Shown here: positions 25,227 through 33,086 of the stretch, in pieces
How positions within the stretch are numbered: position 1 is the stretch's first letter
Layout of the letters: the number at the start of each line of letters is the position of its first letter
The notes under the pieces: model-generated
The model's input: only the letters and a program-made list of their open reading frames with translations
Database searches by the model: none
What the model was told of the DNA's origin: nothing
Made by a program: the position numbers and the translations under genes
Assembly (NCBI RefSeq): GCF_046530675.1
Contig: NZ_CP172558.1
Location: 1,674,001-1,738,000, forward strand
DNA length: 64,000 nucleotides
Direction of reading: 5' to 3'
DNA from: Chitinibacter sp046530675
GTDB taxonomy: Bacteria > Pseudomonadota > Gammaproteobacteria > Burkholderiales > Chitinibacteraceae

Positions 25227-27481
25227 CTTGATGTATTTCTTTCGACTTTGATCTGCACCGGCTGGCTAATATGCAGATCGCGCTGCGGGAAAGCAATCTC
25301 AATTTCGTGCTTGCGCAAGGTTGCTTCGATCATAAAGCGCAGATCGCTGGCCACCTGGCGGCCTATCGTTCCGGCGTTCACGTCGATCCAGTAATACACA
25401 CCAAACATCAGCGCATCGGCGCCAAAATCTTCGAGCAAAATTTCGGCCTCCGGCTCGGGGCAAATCTGCCCGTGCCGTTTGACCTCGGCTGCCAGTAGCT
25501 CGGCGACCTGCCTGACATCGCTGCCGTAAGCGACGCCGACTTTGACGCTCTGGCGGATCAGGCTGCTGCTGTAAGTCCAGTTGGTGACGTTCTGCTCGAG
25601 AAAGGTGCTGTTGGGAACTAGCGTTTCAATGCCGTTAATGTCGCGAATGACCGCCGCACGGACGCTCATGTCGACGACAGTGCCGCGCAAATTGCCGACT
25701 TCGACAGTGTCGCCGGGTTTGAACGGACGCTCGAGCAGCATCATCAAGCCACTGATCAGATTTTTCAGCAGCGTCTGCATGCCAAAGCCCAGACCAATGG
25801 CGATTGCGCCGCCCAGAAAGGCAAAAACGGTCAGCGGGATTCGCACCAGCAGCAGCGAATTCATCAACAAAATAATGAAAGCGACCGACAGCAGCCAGCG
25901 CTTGGCGATCCGCACGGTCACAGGAGACCAATGCATTGTTCTGACCAGCCGCCGCTCCAGCGCGCCAGCCAGTTTTAGCGTGACAAAAAAACCGATGGTG
26001 ATCAGCAAAATCGCGTAAATCACTTTGCTGACGTTGACGCCGCGTTCGAGCGAAACGTCCTTGCCGTCAATTTGTATCGTGTCGGCTACGCTGAATAATT
26101 CGTATTGCCAAACTTGCACGATGAAATCGGCGACTTTGTCCTGCCAGTAATCGGCGCGCATTTCGATTGATTTTTCGGGGCTGTGCGTTGCAAACTCGAC
26201 GCTGCGACGGTTAATGATCAGTCGCAATCTCGACCATTCATTTTCGGCTTCGGTGTAAATCCGGGCTCGTTCCAGCCACAGCTCATGCTCGGTCTGCTTG
26301 GCGACAGAGTCCGGCGTAATCAGTGATGCACTCATGCGCGCGACCAGTGCCGCCTGTTTCGCTTGCGCTTCGGATTGGCTGAGCGACTCGTCCCATTTTT
26401 TGCTGTGTTGCTGGAACTGGCTCAGTTCATTGGCGCTGCCGTCTTGGTCGATATTGTAATAAATCTGCCAGAAAGCCTCTTCCAGTGACTGATTATTGAG
26501 CATGTCGAGCAAGATGCCGATGTGAATGGCATTGTTGTCGAGCCGGAGCAGATTGATCCGTTCTTTTTGCAGCAAGGAGTCAAGCTCGGCTGGTTTGGTC
26601 GTATTTTCGGCTTCGCTTGCACGGCTGGAGCCGACCCGGGCGAACGCTGCATCGCGCTCGGCTTCAAGCTGGGTTTGCTGTTTTTGCCATTGTTGTTTGT
26701 CTTCGAGCAATTGCGCGATTTGGGTGTTCAATGACTGCTGTCGCGCGTCGAGCTGCTGGCGGATTTCAGCCATTTCGGCATTGCTGACCGGCGGATGAGC
26801 AGGCGCGTCCTTGATTGACTCATTGAGTGCCTGCAATCGCTCGCGGCTGTTTTGCAGTTGAATCCGCGTGTAATGATTGCGCTCTTCGCGCGCGCCCAGC
26901 ACGGCGGTATTGGTGTCTACCTTGAGTTTGGCCAGCGTATATTCGGCCAGCGCTTCGCGCTGCTGGGCCGGTTTGGCGCGTTCGAGTGCTTCGCTCTTGA
27001 GCCGGAGCTGAGCCTGACTTTGCTGAATCTCGCTGCGTAATTCGTCGAGTTTGGCTTCCTGGCTTTTGAGTGTGGCCATCAGGTTTTCAACGTCCAGCTG
27101 ACTGATCTGGATTAATTTGCGTCTCGCATTGAGTGCCAGCACACCGCTGGCGATCTGGCCGACTGGCGCTTGCGTTTGCGCCAGACTTTGCTGGGTGCGC
27201 AAACCGGATAAAGCCGCCAGATGCTGGCGATATGCAGTGAGCTGGACTTCGAGCAGAAATTGCTGCTCATAAGCTTGCGGATCGTTATTTTTCAGTTGCT
27301 GCAGCGCTTGCTGTACCTGCTCCAGTCGTTGTTGAACCTGGCTAGTTTTGGCCGCCAATGCATCGGTTGCGGTTTCGTTGCTGGCGGGTGCTGACGCGGG
27401 CGCTGGATTCTTGATTCCGGGTAAGGAAATCGCCAGTGCTGGCGCGGATAACAAAAGCAGGATGAACCAACGTAACAGCAT
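25217..27481 (-). CDS. Large MscS/MscK-type mechanosensitive channel
   Basis: 754 residues. A signal peptide (ends near ALAISLPG) is followed by a long periplasmic coiled-coil region rich in Q, E, A and L up to about residue 470. Several membrane helices come next, then an MscS pore and beta domain (GFGMQTLLKNLISGLMMLLE, RPFKPGDTVEVGNLRGTVVDM, LVPNSTFLEQNVTNW). This layout matches the large KefA/MscK or YjeP class that releases solutes on osmotic downshock. Its last codons are contributed by the dyad element. It is divergent from thiS. Confidence 0.88.
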   Translation of the reverse strand: MLLRWFILLLLSAPALAISLPGIKNPAPASAPASNETATDALAAKTSQVQQRLEQVQQALQQLKNNDPQAYEQQFLLEVQLTAYRQHLAALSGLRTQQSLAQTQAPVGQIASGVLALNARRKLIQISQLDVENLMATLKSQEAKLDELRSEIQQSQAQLRLKSEALERAKPAQQREALAEYTLAKLKVDTNTAVLGAREERNHYTRIQLQNSRERLQALNESIKDAPAHPPVSNAEMAEIRQQLDARQQSLNTQIAQLLEDKQQWQKQQTQLEAERDAAFARVGSSRASEAENTTKPAELDSLLQKERINLLRLDNNAIHIGILLDMLNNQSLEEAFWQIYYNIDQDGSANELSQFQQHSKKWDESLSQSEAQAKQAALVARMSASLITPDSVAKQTEHELWLERARIYTEAENEWSRLRLIINRRSVEFATHSPEKSIEMRADYWQDKVADFIVQVWQYELFSVADTIQIDGKDVSLERGVNVSKVIYAILLITIGFFVTLKLAGALERRLVRTMHWSPVTVRIAKRWLLSVAFIILLMNSLLLVRIPLTVFAFLGGAIAIGLGFGMQTLLKNLISGLMMLLERPFKPGDTVEVGNLRGTVVDMSVRAAVIRDINGIETLVPNSTFLEQNVTNWTYSSSLIRQSVKVGVAYGSDVRQVAELLAAEVKRHGQICPEPEAEILLEDFGADALMFGVYYWIDVNAGTIGRQVASDLRFMIEATLRKHEIEIAFPQRDLHISQPVQIKVERNTSRGI

Positions 27482-27601
27482 GGGGTATTTCCGGTGACGG
27501 TCGAAATTAATGGATTGTACTGCGTCTGATCAAGGTGGCATTTCAGCTGCATGGTACACTGCTGGCCTTGAATTAAGACACTTCAACATAGGTTAAACCC
27601 C

Positions 27602-27805
27602 ATGATCCAGCTTTCGATTAATGGTGCGCAACGTGAATTTTCCGCACCGCTGACCATTGCCCAGTTGATCGCCGAGCTTGAATTGAGTGGCAAACGCATC
27701 GCCATCGAGCGCAATGGCGAGATCGTGCCTAAAAGTTTGCATTCAGCGACCACGCTGCAAAATGGCGACGTGCTTGAAATGGTTGTTGCTGTGGGTGGTG
27801 GCTGA
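27602..27805 (+). CDS. thiS: Sulfur carrier protein ThiS
   Basis: Ubiquitin-like 67-residue protein that carries sulfur as a C-terminal thiocarboxylate for thiazole synthesis. It starts MIQLSINGAQREF and ends in the required Gly-Gly (VAVGGG). thiG follows, with a 49-bp dyad element filling most of the gap. No TPP riboswitch is recognisable in the 120 bp upstream. Confidence 0.92.
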   Translation: MIQLSINGAQREFSAPLTIAQLIAELELSGKRIAIERNGEIVPKSLHSATTLQNGDVLEMVVAVGGG

Positions 27806-27806
27806 G

Positions 27807-27855
27807 AGGTATCTGCTTGCAGGTCTCTTCAATATTGATCTGCAGTGATATACCT
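27807..27855. repeat. 49-bp dyad element between thiS and thiG
   Basis: AGGTAT...ATACCT with inner TTGCAG and CTGCAG. It begins 1 bp after the thiS stop, inside an obvious operon, so strong termination here is unlikely. Confidence 0.8.
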
Positions 27856-27886
27856 AAGATTTTATTTTCCTGGCAGGGGTATGTAT

Positions 27887-28687
27887 ATGAATGAGATGAA
27901 TGACACTTTCCAGATTGCAGGTAAAAGCTATCAATCACGCCTGATTGTGGGCACGGGCAAATATCAGGATTTTGAGCAAACCCGGCTGGCGGTCGATGAA
28001 TCGGGCGCCGAGATCGTGACGGTCGCGATTCGCCGCGTCAATATCGGTCAGGATGCCTCGCAACCGAGCCTGCTCGACTACTTGCCTCCGAGCCAGTTTA
28101 CTTATCTGCCCAATACTGCCGGCTGTTACACTGCCGACGACGCGGTGCGTACTTTGCGCCTCGCTCGCGAATTGCTCGACGATCACCGTCTGGTCAAACT
28201 CGAAGTGCTGGGCGATCCGAACACGCTGTTTCCGAATGTGCGCGAAACACTGAAAGCCGCTGAAACGCTGGTTAAAGAGGGCTTTGACGTGATGGTCTAC
28301 ACCTCGGACGATCCGATTATCGCCAAAGAGCTTGAGCAAATCGGCTGCTGCGCGATCATGCCGCTGGCATCCTTGATCGGCTCGGGGATGGGGATTCTGA
28401 ATCCGTGGAATTTGCGGCTGATTATCGAATCGGCGAAAGTGCCGGTGCTGGTCGATGCGGGCGTCGGTACGGCGTCGGACGCGGCGATTGCGATGGAGCT
28501 CGGTTGCGATGGGATTTTGATGAACACCGCGATTGCCGGTGCACGTGATCCGATCCGCATGGCGCGGGCCATGAAGCTGGCGGTGCAAGCCGGACGCGAT
28601 GCCTTCCTCGCTGGTCGTGTGCCACGCAAACTGTACAGCGCTGATCCATCAAGCCCGGTGACGGGATTGATTTCAACCGTTAAATAA
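27887..28687 (+). CDS. thiG: Thiazole synthase
   Basis: Forms the thiazole phosphate ring of thiamine from 1-deoxyxylulose 5-phosphate, dehydroglycine and ThiS thiocarboxylate. The TIM-barrel enzyme has 266 residues. The Schiff-base lysine is in RLVKLEVLGDP (about residue 105) and phosphate-binding loops are VDAGVGTASDAA and GCDGILMNTAIAGA. The start is uncertain among ATG 27881, 27887 and 27896; AGGGG at 27875 best fits 27887. Coupled with thiS. Confidence 0.94.
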   Translation: MNEMNDTFQIAGKSYQSRLIVGTGKYQDFEQTRLAVDESGAEIVTVAIRRVNIGQDASQPSLLDYLPPSQFTYLPNTAGCYTADDAVRTLRLARELLDDHRLVKLEVLGDPNTLFPNVRETLKAAETLVKEGFDVMVYTSDDPIIAKELEQIGCCAIMPLASLIGSGMGILNPWNLRLIIESAKVPVLVDAGVGTASDAAIAMELGCDGILMNTAIAGARDPIRMARAMKLAVQAGRDAFLAGRVPRKLYSADPSSPVTGLISTVK

Positions 28688-28728
28688 ATCGCCGTCAAAA
28701 ACACAGTGTTTTTGCAAGAGTGCCAATA

Positions 28729-28777
28729 GGGTATTGCTCTGCAGGATACGTAAGCCGTATTCTGCAGGCCAATACCC
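28729..28777. repeat. 49-bp dyad element after thiG
   Basis: The most perfect copy. GGGTATTG/CAATACCC outer arms, identical CTGCAG inner arms, and a third inner pair ATACG/CGTAT around the loop TAAGC. It could fold almost end to end as a single hairpin. Confidence 0.9.
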
Positions 28778-28797
28778 TTTGGTTTGGATGAGATAAA

Positions 28798-29244
28798 ATG
28801 ACGACGGTTCGCTACGCCACGCTCGATGATCTGGATTTGATTGCACCGCTGTTTGCCGCGTATCGCGTATTTTACGAACAGCCGCATGATCTGGTCGTGG
28901 CGCGCGCTTTTATAGGCGAGCGTTTGAGCTTGCGCGAGTCGGTGATTTTGCTCGCACAAAATGGCGCAGGCTCGGCGCTTGGTTTTATTCAGCTGTATCC
29001 GGTTTTCAGCTCGATTGCTGCTGAACGCATCTGGCTATTATCGGATTTGTATGTCTGCGATGAAGCGCGCGCTCAGGGTGTGGCGCGTGCTTTGATGAAC
29101 AAGGCCACGCAGCACGCGCGAGACACAGGCGCAGCCTGGCTGGAGCTATCGACCGCGCATACCAATACCCGAGCGCAAGCCTTGTATGACTCACTCGGCT
29201 ATCAGCTCGATACGGTGTATCGCTATTACAGTCTGACGATTTGA
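28798..29244 (+). CDS. GNAT-family N-acetyltransferase
   Basis: 148 residues with the GNAT acetyl-CoA fold: WLLSDLYVCDEARAQGVARALMNKATQHARDTGAAWLELSTAHTN contains the Q/RxxGxG/A-like segment (RAQGVA), and the C-terminal ALYDSLGYQ is typical. Substrate unknown. It stands alone between thiG and trmB, with the dyad element just upstream, where a promoter would be expected. Confidence 0.88.
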   Translation: MTTVRYATLDDLDLIAPLFAAYRVFYEQPHDLVVARAFIGERLSLRESVILLAQNGAGSALGFIQLYPVFSSIAAERIWLLSDLYVCDEARAQGVARALMNKATQHARDTGAAWLELSTAHTNTRAQALYDSLGYQLDTVYRYYSLTI

Positions 29245-29362
29245 TTGCCGTGCTTGGTGAAAACCCATGCGCAGATTAAAATGCCGGTATTGAACAAAAC
29301 GCCGTTGCGGCTTGATCATCTGGGTCAGGGAGCGCGGCGTTTTTGCATCGCAAGGATAGATC

Positions 29363-30103
29363 ATGAGCACTGAAAACGAACAAAATATCACCGCGCCAGC
29401 AGGCGATGAGCAAGCCGCAGAAAACCCGCTGCGCCGTGGTATTCGCAGCTTTGTATTGCGCCAGGGGCATTTGTCGAGTGGTCAGGCGCGTGCGCTGGAA
29501 GAATTCGGCCCGCAATTCTGTATTGACTACGTGCCGAGCGCGCTTGACCTGAATGCCGCCTTTGGCCGTCAGGCACCACGGGTACTCGAAATCGGTTTCG
29601 GTATGGGGCAAGCGACTGCGCAAATCGCTGCGGCGCGTCCTGAAACCGACTTTTTAGGCGTTGAAGTGCATACGCCGGGCGTTGGCAGTTTGCTCAAATT
29701 GATTGGTGAGCAATCGTTGACGAATCTGCGGATTGTTCAGCACGACGCGGTTGAGGTGCTTGAGCACATGCTCACGCGCGATTCACTTGACGGCGCGCAT
29801 ATTTTCTTTCCCGATCCTTGGCATAAAAAACGCCATAACAAACGTCGCCTGATCAAGCCGGAGTTCGTCAAACAGCTGGTGTCACGGATTAAAACCGGCG
29901 GCTATCTGCATCTGGCGACCGATTGGGAAGATTACGCAATTCAAATGCTTGAAGTCCTTAGCGCCGAGCCTGCTTTGCAAAACACGGCAACGAGCGAAAC
30001 GGGTTACGCCGAGCGCCCTGATTATCGCCCGCTGACCAAATTCGAAAACCGGGGCATCAAGCTTGGACATGGCGTCTGGGATCTGGTGTTCAAAAAAATC
30101 TGA
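29363..30103 (+). CDS. trmB: tRNA (guanine-N7-)-methyltransferase
   Basis: SAM-dependent enzyme that methylates G46 of tRNAs. It has 246 residues. Motifs: EIGFGMGQATAQIAAARPETDFLGVEVHTPGVG (SAM site, about residue 73), IFFPDPWHKKRHNKRRL (about 152, family signature) and TDWEDYA. The ATG at 29363 is preceded by AAGGATAG. The first 30 residues are a variable acidic extension. Confidence 0.95.
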   Translation: MSTENEQNITAPAGDEQAAENPLRRGIRSFVLRQGHLSSGQARALEEFGPQFCIDYVPSALDLNAAFGRQAPRVLEIGFGMGQATAQIAAARPETDFLGVEVHTPGVGSLLKLIGEQSLTNLRIVQHDAVEVLEHMLTRDSLDGAHIFFPDPWHKKRHNKRRLIKPEFVKQLVSRIKTGGYLHLATDWEDYAIQMLEVLSAEPALQNTATSETGYAERPDYRPLTKFENRGIKLGHGVWDLVFKKI

Positions 30104-30205
30104 TATAAAACAGTAAGCTTACTGGAAAATGGGCCTGCCACTGTTGAATGTCAGTGGTAGCTGTCCGCTATATTGCAATTCAATCAGCGGATTGTTACGG
30201 CTCCC

Positions 30206-30232
30206 TTTAGAAAGCAGGATTACTGCCGATAT
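30206..30232 (+). promoter_or_regulatory. FliA (sigma-28)-like promoter ahead of flgP
   Basis: TTTA, 15 bases, then GCCGATAT, compared with the flagellar sigma consensus TAAA-N15-GCCGATAA. It lies about 165 bp ahead of the flgP start. It is the only recognisable signal in the 295-bp gap after trmB. Inference from consensus match and gene content. Confidence 0.5.
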
Positions 30233-30398
30233 ATTGAGAACCTAAGAAAGCTAAGTGCTTAAGCAAAAGTTCTCACCCTTCGTTACTTCGCCTTGCCGTA
30301 CGATTTGTACTGATCTTCGGCTTTGTGCCTTGCGTGACGGGGTGGCCTTAGGCCAAAACTTTTGTGCAGTTTACTTAATTAATCGTCAGGAGAGCATC

Positions 30399-30968
30399 AT
30401 GCCTCGTTCTTTCAAGCTTCAATCCCTGTTTGTGCTGCTGGCTGCGCTGCTGCTGGGCGCTTGTGCCAGCTCTTCGCATTCTGACAGTGCCAGCGTTGAC
30501 AGCGTTGCTCAGCCGCCTGTGGTCTTGCCGGGTAAAATTACTGCTGTGGGCTATGGCGCGATGCCGACGATGGAAGGGTTGTCTCCAACGCAACGTCGTT
30601 TGCTGTCTATGCGCTCGTCCAAACTGGATGCTTATCGTTCGTTGGCCGAAGTGGTATCGGGGATCAAAATTACCGGCAACAGTACCGTATCGGCGATGGC
30701 GCTCAATAATGATGGTTTCCGCGCTTATGTCGAAGCCTATTTGCGCGGCGCACGCGTCGTGACTGTGACGCCATTGCCAGACGGCGCTTTTGAGACCACA
30801 CTGGAAATTACGCTGGGCGGTGAGTTTTATCGCACTGCTGCACAGATGAACAGCTCGCCTTCTGGTTCTGCTTCGGCTGATCCGGCCGAACCGGTGGTTC
30901 AGAAGGTGGTTCCGCAACCGGTATCGATGACTGTCGAGCCTAATCAGAATTTCTATCTCTCACTGTGA
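30399..30968 (+). CDS. flgP: FlgP/LPP20-like flagellar lipoprotein
   Basis: 189-residue outer membrane lipoprotein. The signal peptide ends with the lipobox LLGAC (about residue 19). The LPP20 core is GKITAVGYGAMPTMEGLSPTQRRLLSMRSSKLDAYRSLAEVVSGIKITGNSTV, as in FlgP of Vibrio and Campylobacter, where it forms a disc or ring at the flagellar base. ATG 30399 follows CAGGAGAG. Its stop overlaps the GTG start of a FlgT-like gene, which strengthens the call. Confidence 0.82.
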   Translation: MPRSFKLQSLFVLLAALLLGACASSSHSDSASVDSVAQPPVVLPGKITAVGYGAMPTMEGLSPTQRRLLSMRSSKLDAYRSLAEVVSGIKITGNSTVSAMALNNDGFRAYVEAYLRGARVVTVTPLPDGAFETTLEITLGGEFYRTAAQMNSSPSGSASADPAEPVVQKVVPQPVSMTVEPNQNFYLSL

Positions 30969-32236
30969 TTCTAAATCGCCTGTTCTGCCTGATGCTGTTG
31001 TTCAGTGTGCACGCACTGGCGATGCAGCATGAAGGAATTGCGCCGCTCGGTGCCGAAGGTCTGGAGTCGGCTCGCGCCGCTGCGATTGCTGATGCGCTGG
31101 AAAACGCCGCACTGTTCAATGGCGCGTCGGTTAAATCGGCCAGCCAGAAAAGTGGTAAATCGCTCAGTGAATCGAGCCAGGTGCGTGGTGCGCCGATAGG
31201 CAGCTATCGCAAGATCAAGGAATGGCAGAGCAATGGCTTTTTGCACGTCGTCGTCGATGTCGACGAGGCGGCAGTCGAGCTAGCAACGACGACAGCCACC
31301 CATGCTCAACGAGCCCCACAATGTCTGGGCGCAGAATACAAACGCAAAATTCTGGTTTCGCATTTCTGGATGCAGCGCCCGGGGCAGGCGGGCGATCTGG
31401 ATCGCTTTCCTGAAGGCTTGCAGCAGGAAATGCTTCGCAAATTGTATGATAGCGGCGGTTTTCTGCCGCAGCGTGCGCCATCCGAAGCTGTTTTTGACTT
31501 CCAGCCACAATATGTCGATCCCATTTTGCAGCCTGAACGGGTGCGGGAGCTGGCGCGTCGCTTTGCGACACAGTTTGTCATTGGCGGCATTGTTCGGGAT
31601 ATTTCGACCAGTGGCGAGCGCTATATGATGAGTTATGGCAACGATGTACGCGTTGGTGAGCGCAAGCTTGAATTGAATATCCCTTATATCAATTTTACGC
31701 AAGTGGGCATCAAGGCCACGCCAGAGTCTCGGCGTTTTGAATATGAGCTATTTGTTTTTGACGGTATTTCCGGCGCCTTGATCAATCGCCATCGCCTGGC
31801 TGGGAAAGCAACTGGCAGCGTGGCACAAGACAATGCGACCAGTATGGGAACCGAGGGCTTTAAGGAAACTGATTTCGGCCGTCTTATTGAAGCCAAATTG
31901 GTTGAAGGCGCGGCAAAAGTCATGCAGGACGTGTCGTGTATTCCATTCTCGGCGCGGGTGACGCGGGTGGAAAAAGGCCGCGTTTATTTCGACGCCGGAA
32001 CGACTTCAGGTCTGGCAGTTGGCGACACCCTGCAGGCGTACCGTGTGATGCCGGGCAACTTGCCGCTGGCAGCAGCCAGCTTTGATCCTTCGATGAGCCT
32101 AGGTTTGCCTGAAGAAATGGCTGGCAATCTCAATGTGATTCAGGTTCAGCCCTTGTTTTCGGTCGGCGTGATGAGCGGCTCGGCGGTTCAGGTCGGTGAT
32201 TATGTGCGACTGGTCGGGCGGGAGAAAACAAAATGA
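30965..32236 (+). CDS. flgT: FlgT-like flagellar assembly protein
   Basis: 423 residues with a signal peptide (ends near HALA). The N-terminal part (GAEGLESARAAAIADALENAALFNGASVKSAS) matches the FlgT N-terminal domain. A middle nucleotide-binding-like segment follows (KILVSHFWMQRPGQ..., FATQFVIGGIVRDIS), then a C-terminal beta domain (VEKGRVYFDAGTTSGLAVGDTLQAYR). In Vibrio FlgT builds the H-ring of the motor. GTG 30965 overlaps the flgP stop. A third gene overlaps its own stop, so the three form one operon. Confidence 0.8.
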   Translation: MILNRLFCLMLLFSVHALAMQHEGIAPLGAEGLESARAAAIADALENAALFNGASVKSASQKSGKSLSESSQVRGAPIGSYRKIKEWQSNGFLHVVVDVDEAAVELATTTATHAQRAPQCLGAEYKRKILVSHFWMQRPGQAGDLDRFPEGLQQEMLRKLYDSGGFLPQRAPSEAVFDFQPQYVDPILQPERVRELARRFATQFVIGGIVRDISTSGERYMMSYGNDVRVGERKLELNIPYINFTQVGIKATPESRRFEYELFVFDGISGALINRHRLAGKATGSVAQDNATSMGTEGFKETDFGRLIEAKLVEGAAKVMQDVSCIPFSARVTRVEKGRVYFDAGTTSGLAVGDTLQAYRVMPGNLPLAAASFDPSMSLGLPEEMAGNLNVIQVQPLFSVGVMSGSAVQVGDYVRLVGREKTK

Positions 32237-32853
32237 AACATGGTTTTGCTGTGATTTTACTGGTTTTTCCTGCCGCCGTATTTGCGGCAAGCACTGCGGT
32301 GCCGCCGCCGAAAAGCACGACGACGCCGATGAAAAATGCGGCGCCAATGCAGGTTGATCATCTCATTACCGGATCGGCGGCAAAAACAGCCAGTGCTCCG
32401 AGCTCACATGCGAGCCCGAAACCGAAAAATCATGCCGATGCCGCGTCCGTAACTAAAGCCGCAACGAGCTCCGGTCCCACCGAGCCGCCGGTAGTGCAGT
32501 ATGTGCCACCCAAATACGGCACATCGCGGCCGGTGCCGCGTCAGTATGTGGCATCCAAGGCGCCGAAACCCAAAGCTAAAACAGTGTCTAAAACAGCGCC
32601 TAAAACGGGGGAAAACTCGGAAGGCCATGAATCAGCCACTGCCGGTCTAGTCAGAGTGCGACCCGGCAGTAGCCTGCCGGCAGGCAAAATCGTGCCAATG
32701 AGCACGGGCAAATCCGCAGCACTACCCACTCAGCCTGCTGCGAGCTGGAAAGCTTCGACAACAGACAAACCGGCTGCGATGGCCTGGCCTGCTGCGGAAA
32801 TTTATATCGTGAAGGATCCTGAGCTGCGCTGGCAGCAATACAGCTATCCTTGA
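32233..32853 (+). CDS. Secreted Ala/Lys/Pro-rich protein, unknown
   Basis: 206 residues that I do not recognise. A signal peptide (MKHGFAVILLVFPAAVFAAS) leads into low-complexity sequence rich in Ala, Lys, Pro, Ser and Thr (for example KAPKPKAKTVSKTAPKTG). The C-terminus has a short ordered-looking stretch ending DPELRWQQYSYP. The ATG overlaps the flgT stop (ATGA), so it is the third gene of the flgP-flgT operon and a candidate flagellar-base or cell-wall-binding accessory. Six tandem GCCAA units follow its stop. Confidence 0.7.
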   Translation: MKHGFAVILLVFPAAVFAASTAVPPPKSTTTPMKNAAPMQVDHLITGSAAKTASAPSSHASPKPKNHADAASVTKAATSSGPTEPPVVQYVPPKYGTSRPVPRQYVASKAPKPKAKTVSKTAPKTGENSEGHESATAGLVRVRPGSSLPAGKIVPMSTGKSAALPTQPAASWKASTTDKPAAMAWPAAEIYIVKDPELRWQQYSYP

Positions 32854-32856
32854 TCT

Positions 32857-32886
32857 GCCAAGCCAAGCCAAGCCAAGCCAAGCCAA
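32857..32886 (+). repeat. Pentanucleotide tandem repeat (GCCAA)6
   Basis: Six perfect GCCAA units directly after the stop of the third flagellar-operon gene. Copy number may vary by slippage but no reading frame is affected. Confidence 0.9.
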
Positions 32887-32909
32887 GCCCATTTTTAAAT
32901 GGGCTTTTT
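32886..32909 (+). terminator. Terminator of flgP-flgT operon
   Basis: AGCCCATTT-tt-AAATGGGCTTTTTC: 9-bp stem with a T-run, about 35 bp after the last gene of the operon. Confidence 0.85.
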
Positions 32910-32921
32910 CATGATCCGTTC

Positions 32922-33084
32922 TAGGCTCTGTTGACGTTTGGTTTGCGAGTCGCGTTTGTGCTGGTTTTGGCCTGAAACAAGACGCAAAGCCCGCAGCATA
33001 GTCATTCTATGCGAGGGTTTTGCAACGCAGAGTCGTCACAAAAATCGCCCAGCGCGACCGTAAACCAAACGTCAACAGAGCCTA
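32922..33084. mobile_element. 163-bp MITE with 23-bp perfect terminal inverted repeats
   Basis: TAGGCTCTGTTGACGTTTGG (then TTT) at 32922-32944 is repeated exactly as its complement at 33062-33084. The outer TA may be a target duplication, leaving 21-bp TIRs starting GGCTCTGTTGAC, as in IS5-type transposons. The interior has no gene but a second inverted repeat around ATAGTCATTCTAT. It ends 2 bp from the SulP stop codon. A non-autonomous derivative of an IS5-like element is the likely origin (inference). Confidence 0.8.
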
Positions 33085-33086
33085 AA

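Noticed and set aside
27482..27601. Possible TPP riboswitch ahead of thiS
   Set aside because: No CUGAGA or ACCUGA-type core elements are seen in the 120-bp gap.
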